Source: Thermoplasmata archaeon
Lineage (GTDB): Archaea > Thermoplasmatota > Thermoplasmata > Lutacidiplasmatales > UBA184
DNA: 64,000 nucleotides
Reading direction: 5' to 3'
Assembly: GCA_027314165.1 (NCBI GenBank)
Contig: DAHVCH010000013.1
Span: forward strand, 1-64,000
Positions 9,550 through 18,686 of the stretch are shown piece by piece. The translations under genes and the position numbers were made by a program. The first letter of the stretch is position 1, and every line of letters starts with the position of its first letter. The notes beneath the pieces are model-generated. The model ran no database searches. It was not told the origin of the DNA and worked only from the letters and a program-made list of their open reading frames with translations.

Positions 9550-10254
9550 CTACGGCCCCCAGAACCCCATCTGCACCTGGACAGGTCCTTCTCCCGGGCG
9601 ATCCGGTTGAAGCACTGTGGACCAGGTGTACACGGTCGTGCTAGGATATGCAGGATAAGAACCATCGTACGCGCGCATCGGCGACGGAACCCCGGCGGGG
9701 CAACTGTTGGCTGTGAAGGGGTTGGCCGTCCCGTTGAACTCGAGATAGTAGTTGGAATAGGTGGTGTGAGGGGCGGGGGGAAGCGCCCCGAGTGCGACCT
9801 CGGCCGCGGTGAGATTGATGTAGTAGCCTATCCACGGAGGCTGGTCCAAGAACTGCTGGGTGACCACGCCGCCCGGCGCTCCGGGGTACGGGACCTGGCA
9901 GCTCACCAGCATGACATCGTACAGGATCAGGTCCGAGACGCTCCAGTCCTGAGGATAGGATCGTACCCAGCAGCCCGCCGGGCACCAAGGCCACGAGGGC
10001 CAGTGCCATCGCAGGCTCATGGCCGAGGGGACGGTCGCGCCGAGCGTGGTCGCGAGACCCTGCTCGGCGTAGCGGGAGGAGTTCACGTTCTCCGCGACGG
10101 TGGAGGTCGGTAGCGAGACGGCCGAGTCCAGGAAGAGCAGAGCGACCAAGAGGAGCGGGATGTAGAGGACGATGTCGAAGACCGCAACCTCGCCCAGCCG
10201 CCTCCGGAACCGCCGACGCCCTCGAGCGTGACCGAGCCGTCCGCGGTCGTTCAC
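9550..10254 (-). CDS. Pilin-like accessory protein with basic N-terminus
   Basis: 234 residues. About 22 Arg-rich residues precede a hydrophobic helix (residues about 24-45, FDIVLYIPLLLVALLFL). An exported domain with sequons and several cysteines follows. ATG 10254 overlaps the stop of the upstream gene by four bases (ATGA). By layout it matches minor pilin or TadE-like subunits, but no family-specific motif was recognised. Confidence 0.73.
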   Translation of the reverse strand: MNDRGRLGHARGRRRFRRRLGEVAVFDIVLYIPLLLVALLFLDSAVSLPTSTVAENVNSSRYAEQGLATTLGATVPSAMSLRWHWPSWPWCPAGCWVRSYPQDWSVSDLILYDVMLVSCQVPYPGAPGGVVTQQFLDQPPWIGYYINLTAAEVALGALPPAPHTTYSNYYLEFNGTANPFTANSCPAGVPSPMRAYDGSYPAYPSTTVYTWSTVLQPDRPGEGPVQVQMGFWGP

Positions 10255-10745
10255 GACCAGATCACCACCGTGAGCGTCGCCGCGTGGTACTCGTCCTGCC
10301 CAAAGTTGGGCACCCAGATCGTGACGGAGGTGGAGTCCTTCACCCAGCCGTTCTGGAGCGAACTCGGATTGGACGGGAACTGGCTCGTGGCGAGAGAGAT
10401 GTCGTAGTGGACCCGGTATAGCGAGGTGTCCGTGACCGTGACACTGAACTGGTAGGAGGGATGGAAGTCGTAGGTGAGGTTGTTCACGGTGAGGGCCATC
10501 ATCGCGAACATGTCGAAGATCCCGTTCTGCCCGCGATAGGTGAGGTTCGCGTAGCCTAGGAGCCCCTCGAGGAAGGTCTGGGCCTCCTGCGAGAACTGGC
10601 TGCTTTGCTGGCGGTTACTGTAGTTGGTGAGGGCGATCAGGACACCGCTGAAGAAGAGAAGCAGGGAGATGATGGCGACGGCGGCGGCGGGGATCTCCTC
10701 GAAGAATCCCGCGACCCCCCGTCTTCCCAGGCGGTGGTGCGGCAT
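10251..10745 (-). CDS. Pilin-like protein, first gene of the minus-strand operon
   Basis: 164 residues. The leader LGRRGVAGFFEEIPAAAVAI combines an Arg-Arg-Gly, a short acidic stretch with the Glu expected five residues into a mature pilin, and a hydrophobic helix (residues about 20-42). The ectodomain resembles TadE/minor pilins. The start is ATG 10745 rather than a GTG 15 bases upstream, because a TATA box at 10771-10780 places the transcript start close to this ATG. It heads the operon that continues to the secretion ATPase. Confidence 0.77.
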   Translation of the reverse strand: MPHHRLGRRGVAGFFEEIPAAAVAIISLLLFFSGVLIALTNYSNRQQSSQFSQEAQTFLEGLLGYANLTYRGQNGIFDMFAMMALTVNNLTYDFHPSYQFSVTVTDTSLYRVHYDISLATSQFPSNPSSLQNGWVKDSTSVTIWVPNFGQDEYHAATLTVVIWS

Positions 10746-10770
10746 GTCAAGCCCCCCCACGGGGGGGGCC

Positions 10771-10780
10771 CGATATAACT
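10771..10780 (-). promoter_or_regulatory. TATA box for the minus-strand pilus operon
   Basis: Reads GTTATATCG on the minus strand, about 30 bases before ATG 10745. It lies within otherwise very GC-rich DNA that includes a run of G and C, and predicts an almost leaderless transcript. Confidence 0.55.
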
Positions 10781-11017
10781 ATGCCCCCGGGGGCAACTCC
10801 TCCCCCTGCGGAACCCGCCCCGGCGTCGCGACGAATGCGTGGGGCCGCGCATCCGGTTCGGACCATGGTCATTTGGGGAATCCCCACGCCCTCGAGCTCA
10901 CGATGCTCGCATCGAAGGTCGTGCCGAGACCGCCGTTTCCTCATCGGTGCATGCGGTGATCGAACAAGACGTCTCGCGGAGAAATTCGGACCGCGGCCTG
11001 TCGCCTGAACACAAGCC

Positions 11018-11026
11018 TTTATACTT
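11018..11026 (+). promoter_or_regulatory. TATA box for the 11064 gene pair
   Basis: TTTATACTT lies about 40 bases before ATG 11064, giving an expected leader of about 15 bases. A GGGGGA purine run near 11052 can act as ribosome binding site. Confidence 0.6.
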
Positions 11027-11063
11027 GTCAGGCTTTGACACGGCTTGTCCCGGGGGACCGTAA

Positions 11064-11636
11064 ATGCGAAAGTTCCGGCGAATGCATGACCGACGCGGAG
11101 CACTGGAAGGACTTCCTCTCTATCTGATCATCCTGATCGTGGTGGCGGCCATCGTCGTGGCCATCCTCGTGGGGTGGCTTTCGACGCTCAAGCACCCCGC
11201 GGTCGGTAACATCTCGTTCAACGTCGGCGGAAACGGGGCCCAGACCCTCTCCCAGGCGGCGTACCCCACGTGCAACAGCGCGGTCGGCGGTGACACGGCG
11301 TGCTTCACGCCTCAGGCCGGCGGCGACTGCTTGTTCACGGGCAATCCGCATCCCTACGAGCTCCAGGTGACCGTGATGGACAAGTCCGGCTCGCCCCTCT
11401 CGGGCGTGTCGGTGACCATCTCGGGAGTCGGGGTCTCTATCACGGCCTCTCCCTCGGCGGCCCAGGTGACGGACGGGAACGGGAACGCCCAGTTCTCCCA
11501 GATCACCGGAGACGTCCCCCAGAACGACCCCGCGGGCGGTTACATCTCCATCTCGGCGAGCTACTCGTCGGGGGGTGTGACGACCACGGGAAGCGCCCAG
11601 GTCCAAGTGGAGCCCCCCTCCTCAGCTAATTGCTAA
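11064..11636 (+). CDS. Pilin-like protein with Ig-like domain
   Basis: 190 residues. The leader runs DRRGALEGLPLYLIILIVV, the same layout as the protein at 1913 (Arg-Arg-Gly, Leu-Glu-Gly, Pro-Leu, hydrophobic helix). Residues about 95-185 look like a bacterial Ig-like/invasin-type beta domain (PLSGVSVTISGVGVSI). It is a good candidate for the major or a tip-proximal pilin. Its stop lies just before the giant surface protein gene, so the two are probably co-transcribed. Confidence 0.83.
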   Translation: MRKFRRMHDRRGALEGLPLYLIILIVVAAIVVAILVGWLSTLKHPAVGNISFNVGGNGAQTLSQAAYPTCNSAVGGDTACFTPQAGGDCLFTGNPHPYELQVTVMDKSGSPLSGVSVTISGVGVSITASPSAAQVTDGNGNAQFSQITGDVPQNDPAGGYISISASYSSGGVTTTGSAQVQVEPPSSANC

Positions 11637-11665
11637 GGGGGTCCAGGGTTGAGGCCCACGGGACA

Positions 11666-14600
11666 ATGACCCGGGGCCTCTCCCGACGCCTTCGTGGCAG
11701 GAGCGGACGCCTACCGTACGCCTTCGTAGGCATCATCGTTCTCGCCGCGATGGTGATCCTGACAGCGTACTTCGAGGTCGCCGTCACCTGGTCGAACAAT
11801 CAGGGCTCGTTCAACGTCCCCGAACAGATCAACGGAGCGCTCGCGCTGGCGAGCCGGAACATCGGTCAGGCCGCTTTCCTTGACCTGATGTCCGCCGAAT
11901 CGAACCTGCTTTTGCAATCCCCGAACCCTCCGATCGACCAGCTCAATTCGTCGCTGGGGGTCATGTTCTCGGGTTCGCTGCAGAACCTGGGGCTCTCCAC
12001 TCCCCAGGGTTTCATCGACGGACCTGTCGTGGTCCGGGCGATGAGCTGGGGCATCAACCTCACGTGGGACCAGGGCGAGGTCCAGAGCGCGGTCAGCACG
12101 GTGGCGCTGCAGAGCGGGTCGAACGACCCGAACCTGCCGCTGGCGCAGGTGCCCGACGCGAGCCGCCCCACGTCGCTCGCGCAAACGGAACTCCCGGTCT
12201 ATCCCATGGCTGTAGGGGAGGTGCTCCTCTTCGCGACCGACTCGTCCACGGGAGTGTCCGAGTGGCAGACCGCCCCCTTCACCGAGACCGTCCAGAGCGA
12301 GCTCGGGCTTCTCGAGGACAGCGCCGCCCAGTTCTCGGACGCGGCCTACGGGCCGAATGGCCAGTTCGCCCATCTGGTCCAGTACCTGACGACGACCTTC
12401 GGAGAGCTCCGCGCGCTATCGGGGTACGGGGCGGGAGGCTGGCCCACGTGGGGACCGAACGCCGGGAAGCAGACCACGAGCGTCGCGAACGGCAACTGCG
12501 GAGGACCCGCGGCGCCCAGCATCCTCTCCTGCGATGACCTGCACAACGCGGTCAGCCTCGCGACGCTCCTCACGAGCCTGCAGTACTTCCGTTCCTACGA
12601 CCCGACCGCGGTCACCTCGTTCCTGAGCTCCATGTCGCCCTCCCCCTACCGGACGCTCCTCACGAGCTACGTCTCCGACGGGGTCGTCGACGGCGCGGCC
12701 CTCTACCTCCTCCTCTACGCCCAGAACAACGGCACGTGGTCCGACGGATGGGTGTCGTCCGGAGCGGGGCTCGCGAGCGCGGCCTACTCCTTCGTCGACC
12801 GCTACCGCTACGACCTGTTCCAGAACTTCTGGCACCAACAGGTCGTCGACCCCACCCTGACCGACCCGGTCGTGAACTGGAACCTCATCGCGAGCCAGGG
12901 GTCGAACTACGCCGAGAACATGCTGACCCAGTGGCTCCAGCAGTACCAGTACTGGCTCGGGATCACGATCACCTCCATCCCGAAGTACAACGTCGTGGCT
13001 CCGATCCCCGACGAGTGGTGCACGGACGGGGGGAATTGCGGGACGGGCCCGGCCCCCGGGGGACCCGGGGTCTGCACCTACATCATCTTCCCCGGTGGGA
13101 CCATCGGGGTGTCCAACACCTACGTCCCGGACATGATCGACCTGCTCCTCGGGACGACCAGCAACAACCCCTACCAGTACAACCCGGTCCAGTTCAACGT
13201 CTTCGAGAACGTCACGATCCAGGATCCCTACGGTGGGGCGAACTGGCGCGATCTCAACGAACAGGCAGGATACACCGTCGTCGACAACTCGCTCATCGGC
13301 GAGTACGCGCCCAACCCGATCCTGCCTTCACCGGTCCCGACGGCCAACCCCTACCAGTCCACCCTCTTCCAGATCCTGCAGAGCCTCAACGCTTCCATGG
13401 ACCACAAGTCGCCGGCCAACACCCAGATCCTCGACAAAGGACTGCTCGACTACATCGCCTACGCCGCGGACAAGGCCGGGACGAACCTGACGTGGGCCCA
13501 GGCGGGCATCCCCTACCTCCAGTCCCCCGCCGGCCTCGCTCAGATCCTGAACAGCACGACCTACAGCCTCCTCACGAACGGCACGAGCCAGCTCTTCGCC
13601 TACCCCTTCGCGCTCGCCCTGCAGAAGCTCGCGACGGAGGCTTCGAACTCCACCTGGCTCAACAACACTTGGATCTACGGAGCCTCGCACCCGGCGCAGA
13701 TGGGACCGGACAACCCCTACCCTGACCAGCCCACCTGGTGGACGATGAGCGACATCGCCAGGGTCACCGCACGCCTGTACTTCCAGGAGATGTACATGCT
13801 CTGGTACGGCTCCGCCGGGGTCATTCCGACCTCGCCCGTCGGTGCGATCAACTACGGGCTGATGGACGCGGCCCAGTACAACGTCGTGAGCCCCGGGGTC
13901 CAGCACGGTTCGCCCTACCCCTTCCACGAGCCCGACTTCGCGATCAACGTCCAGAACGAGACCTACATCTCCGTCATCGACTGGATGGGCTACAACGACC
14001 CTTCCGGCGGGTACTGCCCCGAGGGCGGGTACGGTTTCGGGCAGTGCTCGGACACGATCTACAACGACCCGGCCTACGCCATCGGCGGAGGCTGCCTGGG
14101 GATCGGGGCGGAGGGTGTCGCCTACAACTACGCCATGAACTACTGGTTCAACGAGGAAGGGACCGGCCAGCCGAGCCACACGTGGAACAACGTGGCCGGG
14201 GCCGTGACCTGCGCCCTCCTGGGCTCGACGCACCCCGGATGCGGGGCGGCGTCCGCTCCCTACGGTCTCGACGACATCCACTACGACACGGCGCCCGGGA
14301 TCGGGCTCGGCCAGTCCTGGTGGGACGTCAAGAACAACACGGGCGACGGCTACTGGGCCTGCGGGTACACGGGGGCCTGTCCCACCTACGACCAGGGGAA
14401 CTTCACGAACTGGATCCTTCAGTACATCGGCGCGCCCGAGATCAACGACACCCGGGCCATGGGGTCCGCGGGCGGCTGGCTCTCTCAGGCCTACGCCTCG
14501 GCGAACTCGGGAATAGAGCAGATGGCCAACCAGACCGCGGTCATCGACAAACCTTGGTTGCAGAACGGCGTGCCGTACCAGTTCTGGCAGGGCAACTTCA

Positions 14601-16387
14601 CCACCGCGCTGGCCGACGGGCAGGTCTTCAACGAGACCCTACAGGGGCTCGCCGACGGCATGCAGATGCGGGGGAACGGGCTCACCTTCACCTGGAAAGC
14701 TCCGACGTCCACGATCCATCTCGTGGACCCGCAGAACGATAGCTCGAACATGGGGATCGCACCCATGAGCTCGACCTGGACCGTGTCGTTGCACGGCGCC
14801 ATCTCGCTCGTGTTGAACGGGAGTCGTCTCGCCCTGGCCCAGCACGGTTACGACGTCGGGACCCAGCTCAACCTCTCGATCCCCGTCAACATGGACATTC
14901 CCATCACCATCGTCACTCCCTGGAACCTGGGCAGCGGGTGGGACGGCCTCTCCACCCCGAAACCCCTCGACCCGGCCTACGTGCAGACGCGCGGGGTCCT
15001 CGGGCTGGTCGGCAAGGACTACCAGGCGGCCCCGAACTTCGTCCCCGGCACCTACGTCAGCGCGCCCCTGGACAATCTGCTCTCGAAGGTGACCTCGATC
15101 GGCAAGGTCCTGTCCGCGGAGGGGAAGGACCAGGCGTCGCTGCTAGCCGCTCTGCCCGACCGTGCGGTGGGCGCCTCGGCCCCCTGGTCGCAGAACCTGA
15201 CCCTGCTCGAGAACACCACCCGGAACGCGCTCGACGCGACCGCAGGGACCTACGAGACGACCGTCCAGGGGGAGTTCGCCCTTCTCAACTCCGAACTCAC
15301 GAAGGTCCCGAGGGGCGGTCCCTTCACGGACGTGGCCTGGACCGTTCCGGCGTTCGACGGGTACCTGGGGGAGCTAAACACCGCGACGGACCAGTTCAAC
15401 TACTACGGGTTCCCGGGCACCGCCTCCTTCGGGAACCTCTACCAGTACAACCTCTCCTTCTCCGGCACGCAGCTCGGCGTCAACTACTTCGTGGACAACA
15501 ACTTCAACGGGGCCACACCGGCGTCTCCTCCCACGCACGGGTTCTGCGGCGCGTGGTCGCCGACGCCTCCAGCCGCGGACCTCTTCTGCGGACCGGTGAA
15601 CTCCAACCTCCCCGGGGCCTACACGCTGAACGCCTACTGGCAATCGTTCCTGACCCCGTACCGGCTCACGCTCACGGGCTCCCCGAGCTTCGCCTTCCCC
15701 GCAGCGACCACGACCTCGTCGAGCTATCCCTCGCTGAGCGTCCCCTACGCCGGGCCGCTCCTGAGCTACCCCGCCGAGCTCTCCGTGGGCGGGGTGGGCG
15801 GGCTACCGGCGGCGGCAAGCACGGCCTTCACGCAGGCCGTCGGCAGCTACCTCCCCTACCCCGGGGCGTTCTCGAGCTACGTGGCGGAGCAGAAGTGGCA
15901 GGCGGCGCTCCTGTTCGACAGCCTGGGCGCCTCGAAGACCTCCGGAGTGACGGAGTTCGGGTTCTCCACGGCGCTCGAGTACTCCACGCTCGTCGGGGCC
16001 TCCCGCGGCGCCAACTTCACGGTCGACCTCCAGGAACCGGGTGGGCTCTTCGGCAACCCGGTCCAGCAGGGGAACGTCTCGGACTTCCTGCAGTGGTACG
16101 AGTACAACAACGAACAGATCGCCTACGGGCTTGGCGCGCTCTCGGCGGACCCGACGATGCTGGCCTCCGCGATGCCCCATCTGCTCCAGTTCGTCTACCG
16201 GAACGTGACCCTCTCCACTGGGGACCAGGGGGCCCCGTCGACCTACGCCTTCCTCTCCGCGAACCTCGCGTGCACCGAGGCGGACCTCGGGGGGACCGGT
16301 GGAGGTCTCGCGGATTCCCCCACGATCCTCATCGGCGGGGGAGCTCCCGAGACTTGGTCGTTCGGCGGCACGCTGGCCGTGGACTAG
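11666..16387 (+). CDS. Giant membrane-anchored surface protein (1573 residues)
   Basis: I recognise no enzyme family. A basic leader (RRLRGRSGRLPYAFVG) precedes a single N-terminal membrane helix at about residues 14-38; there is no C-terminal anchor. The rest is a very long ectodomain rich in Tyr, Trp, Asn, Ser and Gly, with dozens of N-x-S/T sequons and scattered cysteines (for example around residues 455-475, 790-830 and 885-920). I chose ATG 11666 because the upstream TTG at 11630 overlaps the previous gene, and the ATG begins a pilin-like leader. Paired with a pilin gene and divergent from the pilus operon, it may be an adhesin, tip protein or substrate of that system (inference). Confidence 0.85.
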   Translation: MTRGLSRRLRGRSGRLPYAFVGIIVLAAMVILTAYFEVAVTWSNNQGSFNVPEQINGALALASRNIGQAAFLDLMSAESNLLLQSPNPPIDQLNSSLGVMFSGSLQNLGLSTPQGFIDGPVVVRAMSWGINLTWDQGEVQSAVSTVALQSGSNDPNLPLAQVPDASRPTSLAQTELPVYPMAVGEVLLFATDSSTGVSEWQTAPFTETVQSELGLLEDSAAQFSDAAYGPNGQFAHLVQYLTTTFGELRALSGYGAGGWPTWGPNAGKQTTSVANGNCGGPAAPSILSCDDLHNAVSLATLLTSLQYFRSYDPTAVTSFLSSMSPSPYRTLLTSYVSDGVVDGAALYLLLYAQNNGTWSDGWVSSGAGLASAAYSFVDRYRYDLFQNFWHQQVVDPTLTDPVVNWNLIASQGSNYAENMLTQWLQQYQYWLGITITSIPKYNVVAPIPDEWCTDGGNCGTGPAPGGPGVCTYIIFPGGTIGVSNTYVPDMIDLLLGTTSNNPYQYNPVQFNVFENVTIQDPYGGANWRDLNEQAGYTVVDNSLIGEYAPNPILPSPVPTANPYQSTLFQILQSLNASMDHKSPANTQILDKGLLDYIAYAADKAGTNLTWAQAGIPYLQSPAGLAQILNSTTYSLLTNGTSQLFAYPFALALQKLATEASNSTWLNNTWIYGASHPAQMGPDNPYPDQPTWWTMSDIARVTARLYFQEMYMLWYGSAGVIPTSPVGAINYGLMDAAQYNVVSPGVQHGSPYPFHEPDFAINVQNETYISVIDWMGYNDPSGGYCPEGGYGFGQCSDTIYNDPAYAIGGGCLGIGAEGVAYNYAMNYWFNEEGTGQPSHTWNNVAGAVTCALLGSTHPGCGAASAPYGLDDIHYDTAPGIGLGQSWWDVKNNTGDGYWACGYTGACPTYDQGNFTNWILQYIGAPEINDTRAMGSAGGWLSQAYASANSGIEQMANQTAVIDKPWLQNGVPYQFWQGNFTTALADGQVFNETLQGLADGMQMRGNGLTFTWKAPTSTIHLVDPQNDSSNMGIAPMSSTWTVSLHGAISLVLNGSRLALAQHGYDVGTQLNLSIPVNMDIPITIVTPWNLGSGWDGLSTPKPLDPAYVQTRGVLGLVGKDYQAAPNFVPGTYVSAPLDNLLSKVTSIGKVLSAEGKDQASLLAALPDRAVGASAPWSQNLTLLENTTRNALDATAGTYETTVQGEFALLNSELTKVPRGGPFTDVAWTVPAFDGYLGELNTATDQFNYYGFPGTASFGNLYQYNLSFSGTQLGVNYFVDNNFNGATPASPPTHGFCGAWSPTPPAADLFCGPVNSNLPGAYTLNAYWQSFLTPYRLTLTGSPSFAFPAATTTSSSYPSLSVPYAGPLLSYPAELSVGGVGGLPAAASTAFTQAVGSYLPYPGAFSSYVAEQKWQAALLFDSLGASKTSGVTEFGFSTALEYSTLVGASRGANFTVDLQEPGGLFGNPVQQGNVSDFLQWYEYNNEQIAYGLGALSADPTMLASAMPHLLQFVYRNVTLSTGDQGAPSTYAFLSANLACTEADLGGTGGGLADSPTILIGGGAPETWSFGGTLAVD

Positions 16388-16496
16388 GGCGCTCGCAGCA
16401 CCGCTCCGAGGCAGGGAACGCGACGCGCCGCGCACCCCAGCGGAGCAGGGCCGACGCGGGGGCAGGTTCCCCGCCCTCTTCCGCGGACGAAGGAGC

Positions 16497-18617
16497 TCAG
16501 CCCTCGTTCCCGCCGTTGGAACCGGCGTCGCCGCCGCCGTGGTGTCGCTGCACGTGGGCGCGCAGCCCCTCGTGGGCCTCGCGCATGTTCTTTCGGACCT
16601 GGGCCCTCTGGTGCTCCAAGGCCTCGACCTGGTTCTCGTGCTCCTGAAGGGCTTGGCCGTGCTGGAGCATGGCGCCTTCGCGCTCCTCTAGCGACCTGCG
16701 GCGCCGGTCGATCTCCTCGTTCTGGCGCTGGACCGCGCCCTCGCGCATGGAGATCTGCCGCTCGCGTCCCTGGAGCGACCCCTCACGGTCGCGCAACAGG
16801 TTGGACTGCTGCTCGAGCTCGGCGGCCCGCCGGGCCTGACGGTCCTCGACCCCCCTGGCCAGGTTCTCTCGCCGGGTGATCTCGATCTCCCTTCCGTTCA
16901 GCGCCTGCTCTCGGTCGGAGATCTTGGCCTCCCTCTGACGGAGGGTCTCCTGCATCGCGGTGAGCTGGCTTTCCATGGCGTTCATGCGGGCCTGCCGCTC
17001 TTCCACCTCGCTCAGTCGCGTCCGGGCGGCGGTAGAGATCTGCTCGGCCTCCATCTGTCGGCGCTGGAGCTCCTGCTCCTGGTTCCGGCGGACGGTCTCC
17101 CATTGTTCCTCCTGCGACAGCAGGTGGGTCTCCCGGTCCCGGAGCGCCCCCTCGTCGGCGCGGAGCTTGTCCTCCCGTGCCCCCAGGGCCTTCAGGCGTT
17201 CCCGGGTGGCCAGCTCCCGCTTCTCGAGCTCCTCGCGGAGCGTGCGGACCTCGGTCTCCCGTCGGCCGACCTCGCCCTGCTGGTGTTCCAGTTCGGACTC
17301 GCGCTTGCGGAGGTCCGCCTCCTCGACGGAGCCGGGGGGAGGAGCGGCGGGCGCTCCTTGCGGGGCCTGCCCCTCCTTCTCGGAGATGGCCTTGTCGCGC
17401 TGGGAGAGGGCCTGGTCGCGCGCGTCCAGTTCCTGGTAGCGCCGCTGCAGCTCGATCTGGTGCGCCTCGAGGTCGTGCTGGAGCGTCTGCATCTCCTGGG
17501 TATGCGACTGGAGCGCCTGCTCGTGCTCGGCAAGCTGCTTCTCTCGCTCGGTCAGGGCCGCCTCGCGGTCGGTGGCCTCCTTGGCGGACTCCTGCTGTTG
17601 AGCGCTAACCTTCGTGGAGGCGTCCTGCTCCTGGGCTTGGAGGTGTTCCTCCCGCTCGGTGAGCTTGGTGTCGCGCTCGATCAGCTGTCCCTCGGCGGCG
17701 TGGACCGCGCTCTCTCGGGCGGCGATCTCCTCCACACGCTGTTGGGTCTGGGACTCTCGTTCGGTGAGCGCGCGCTCGCGCTCCTCCAACGCCTTCTGGC
17801 GAGCATCCAGCTCCTCGCGCTGAGCGCTCGAGGTCGCCTCGGCTTGCGGGGCGGCGGCGGCTGTGGCCGGGCCAGGAGCGGTCGCGGTGTCCGGGGTGGC
17901 CGCCTCGGCCTTCGCCGCTGACGGGGCCCGCCCGACGACGGTGAAGGGCCGGGAGTTCTCCTCGGAAGGCTCCTCGGAGGGGGAAGAGGGCGCGGCCGGG
18001 GTCGCCGTCTCGTTCCGGGCGGATGGGCCGGATGGCGAGGCCACGAACGCCCGCAGCGGGTCAGGTTCCTTCGAGGGCGGCTCGGCGGCGGGTTCGGCCG
18101 TGGCGGTGGACGGGGGAGCCGAAGCGGCCGGCGAGGAATCGGGAGGTGGCGGAGGGGCGGACGCGGCGACCGGGGGTGGAGGAGGTGGCGGAGGAGGCGG
18201 GGGTGGAGGCTGAGGGGTGGTGGCGCGAGCCGGGGGCGCAGCCGCCGGACCGGCGCGGGGCGGAGGAGGTGCGGGAGCCGTCGCCGCTCCTCCGCCTTCA
18301 CCGCCGGGCGCGTTCCCGCGGGCCCGCTGGACCAGGTCGAGGCCCTGGGGCGTCATGTGGATCTGGAAGTCCTCCGGGCCGAGCTGCTCGATGCGGACGA
18401 GGTTCGACTTCTGCAGCTTGTTGAGGGCGTCCTTGACGTCCTTGTACGCGGCCCCGCCCAGGGACTTGCGGATGTTACGTACGTAATCTTCGCGTGTCAC
18501 CGGATTGCGGCCGCCACGCGAATGGTCGGCGCTGAAGAGGAGCACCGCTTGCAGAAGGTTCAGTTGAGATTGCGGAGATGGCCTGGCCTGAGCTTGAGGA
18601 GCCGCCAACGAGAACAC
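16497..18617 (-). CDS. Winged-helix protein with long coiled coil
   Basis: 706 residues in three parts. Residues about 18-100 look like a winged helix (helices then a QIHMTPQGLDLV wing, as in archaeal wHTH proteins). Residues 100-255 are Pro/Ala-rich and include a polyproline run. Residues 260-690 are an almost uninterrupted coiled coil, rich in Glu, Arg, Gln and Leu in repeats such as LxxRExxLxxRE. The start is GTG 18617, with no better choice. The combination suggests a DNA-tethered scaffold, or chromosome-organisation or cytoskeletal protein, but the function is unknown. It is not SMC-like because there is no Walker motif. Confidence 0.8.
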   Translation of the reverse strand: MFSLAAPQAQARPSPQSQLNLLQAVLLFSADHSRGGRNPVTREDYVRNIRKSLGGAAYKDVKDALNKLQKSNLVRIEQLGPEDFQIHMTPQGLDLVQRARGNAPGGEGGGAATAPAPPPPRAGPAAAPPARATTPQPPPPPPPPPPPPPVAASAPPPPPDSSPAASAPPSTATAEPAAEPPSKEPDPLRAFVASPSGPSARNETATPAAPSSPSEEPSEENSRPFTVVGRAPSAAKAEAATPDTATAPGPATAAAAPQAEATSSAQREELDARQKALEERERALTERESQTQQRVEEIAARESAVHAAEGQLIERDTKLTEREEHLQAQEQDASTKVSAQQQESAKEATDREAALTEREKQLAEHEQALQSHTQEMQTLQHDLEAHQIELQRRYQELDARDQALSQRDKAISEKEGQAPQGAPAAPPPGSVEEADLRKRESELEHQQGEVGRRETEVRTLREELEKRELATRERLKALGAREDKLRADEGALRDRETHLLSQEEQWETVRRNQEQELQRRQMEAEQISTAARTRLSEVEERQARMNAMESQLTAMQETLRQREAKISDREQALNGREIEITRRENLARGVEDRQARRAAELEQQSNLLRDREGSLQGRERQISMREGAVQRQNEEIDRRRRSLEEREGAMLQHGQALQEHENQVEALEHQRAQVRKNMREAHEGLRAHVQRHHGGGDAGSNGGNEG

Positions 18618-18686
18618 TCCCGGGTCCTACAGGATGGCCGCGGGAGATAAGCGTTGGGAGGGCGCGCGTCCCGGGAGGGGGACGGG

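Larger units (their letters stand above)
10746..11063. other. Divergent intergenic region of the pilus-like island
   Basis: This 318-base region separates the minus-strand operon from the plus-strand pilin and giant surface protein genes. It holds one TATA-like box for each direction (10771-10780 and 11018-11026) and no convincing small gene. Co-regulation of the two arms from here is likely. Confidence 0.6.

Noticed and set aside
12064-16647. Several long plus- and minus-strand frames (up to 569 codons) inside the giant surface protein gene
   Set aside because: They overlap a single coherent 1573-residue frame with sequon-rich, hydrophobic-anchored sequence; the alternatives look like GC shadows.
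18120-18230. Repetitive GC-rich stretch considered as a CRISPR or tandem DNA repeat
   Set aside because: It encodes the polyproline linker of the winged-helix/coiled-coil protein; no regular repeat-spacer pattern exists anywhere in the window.
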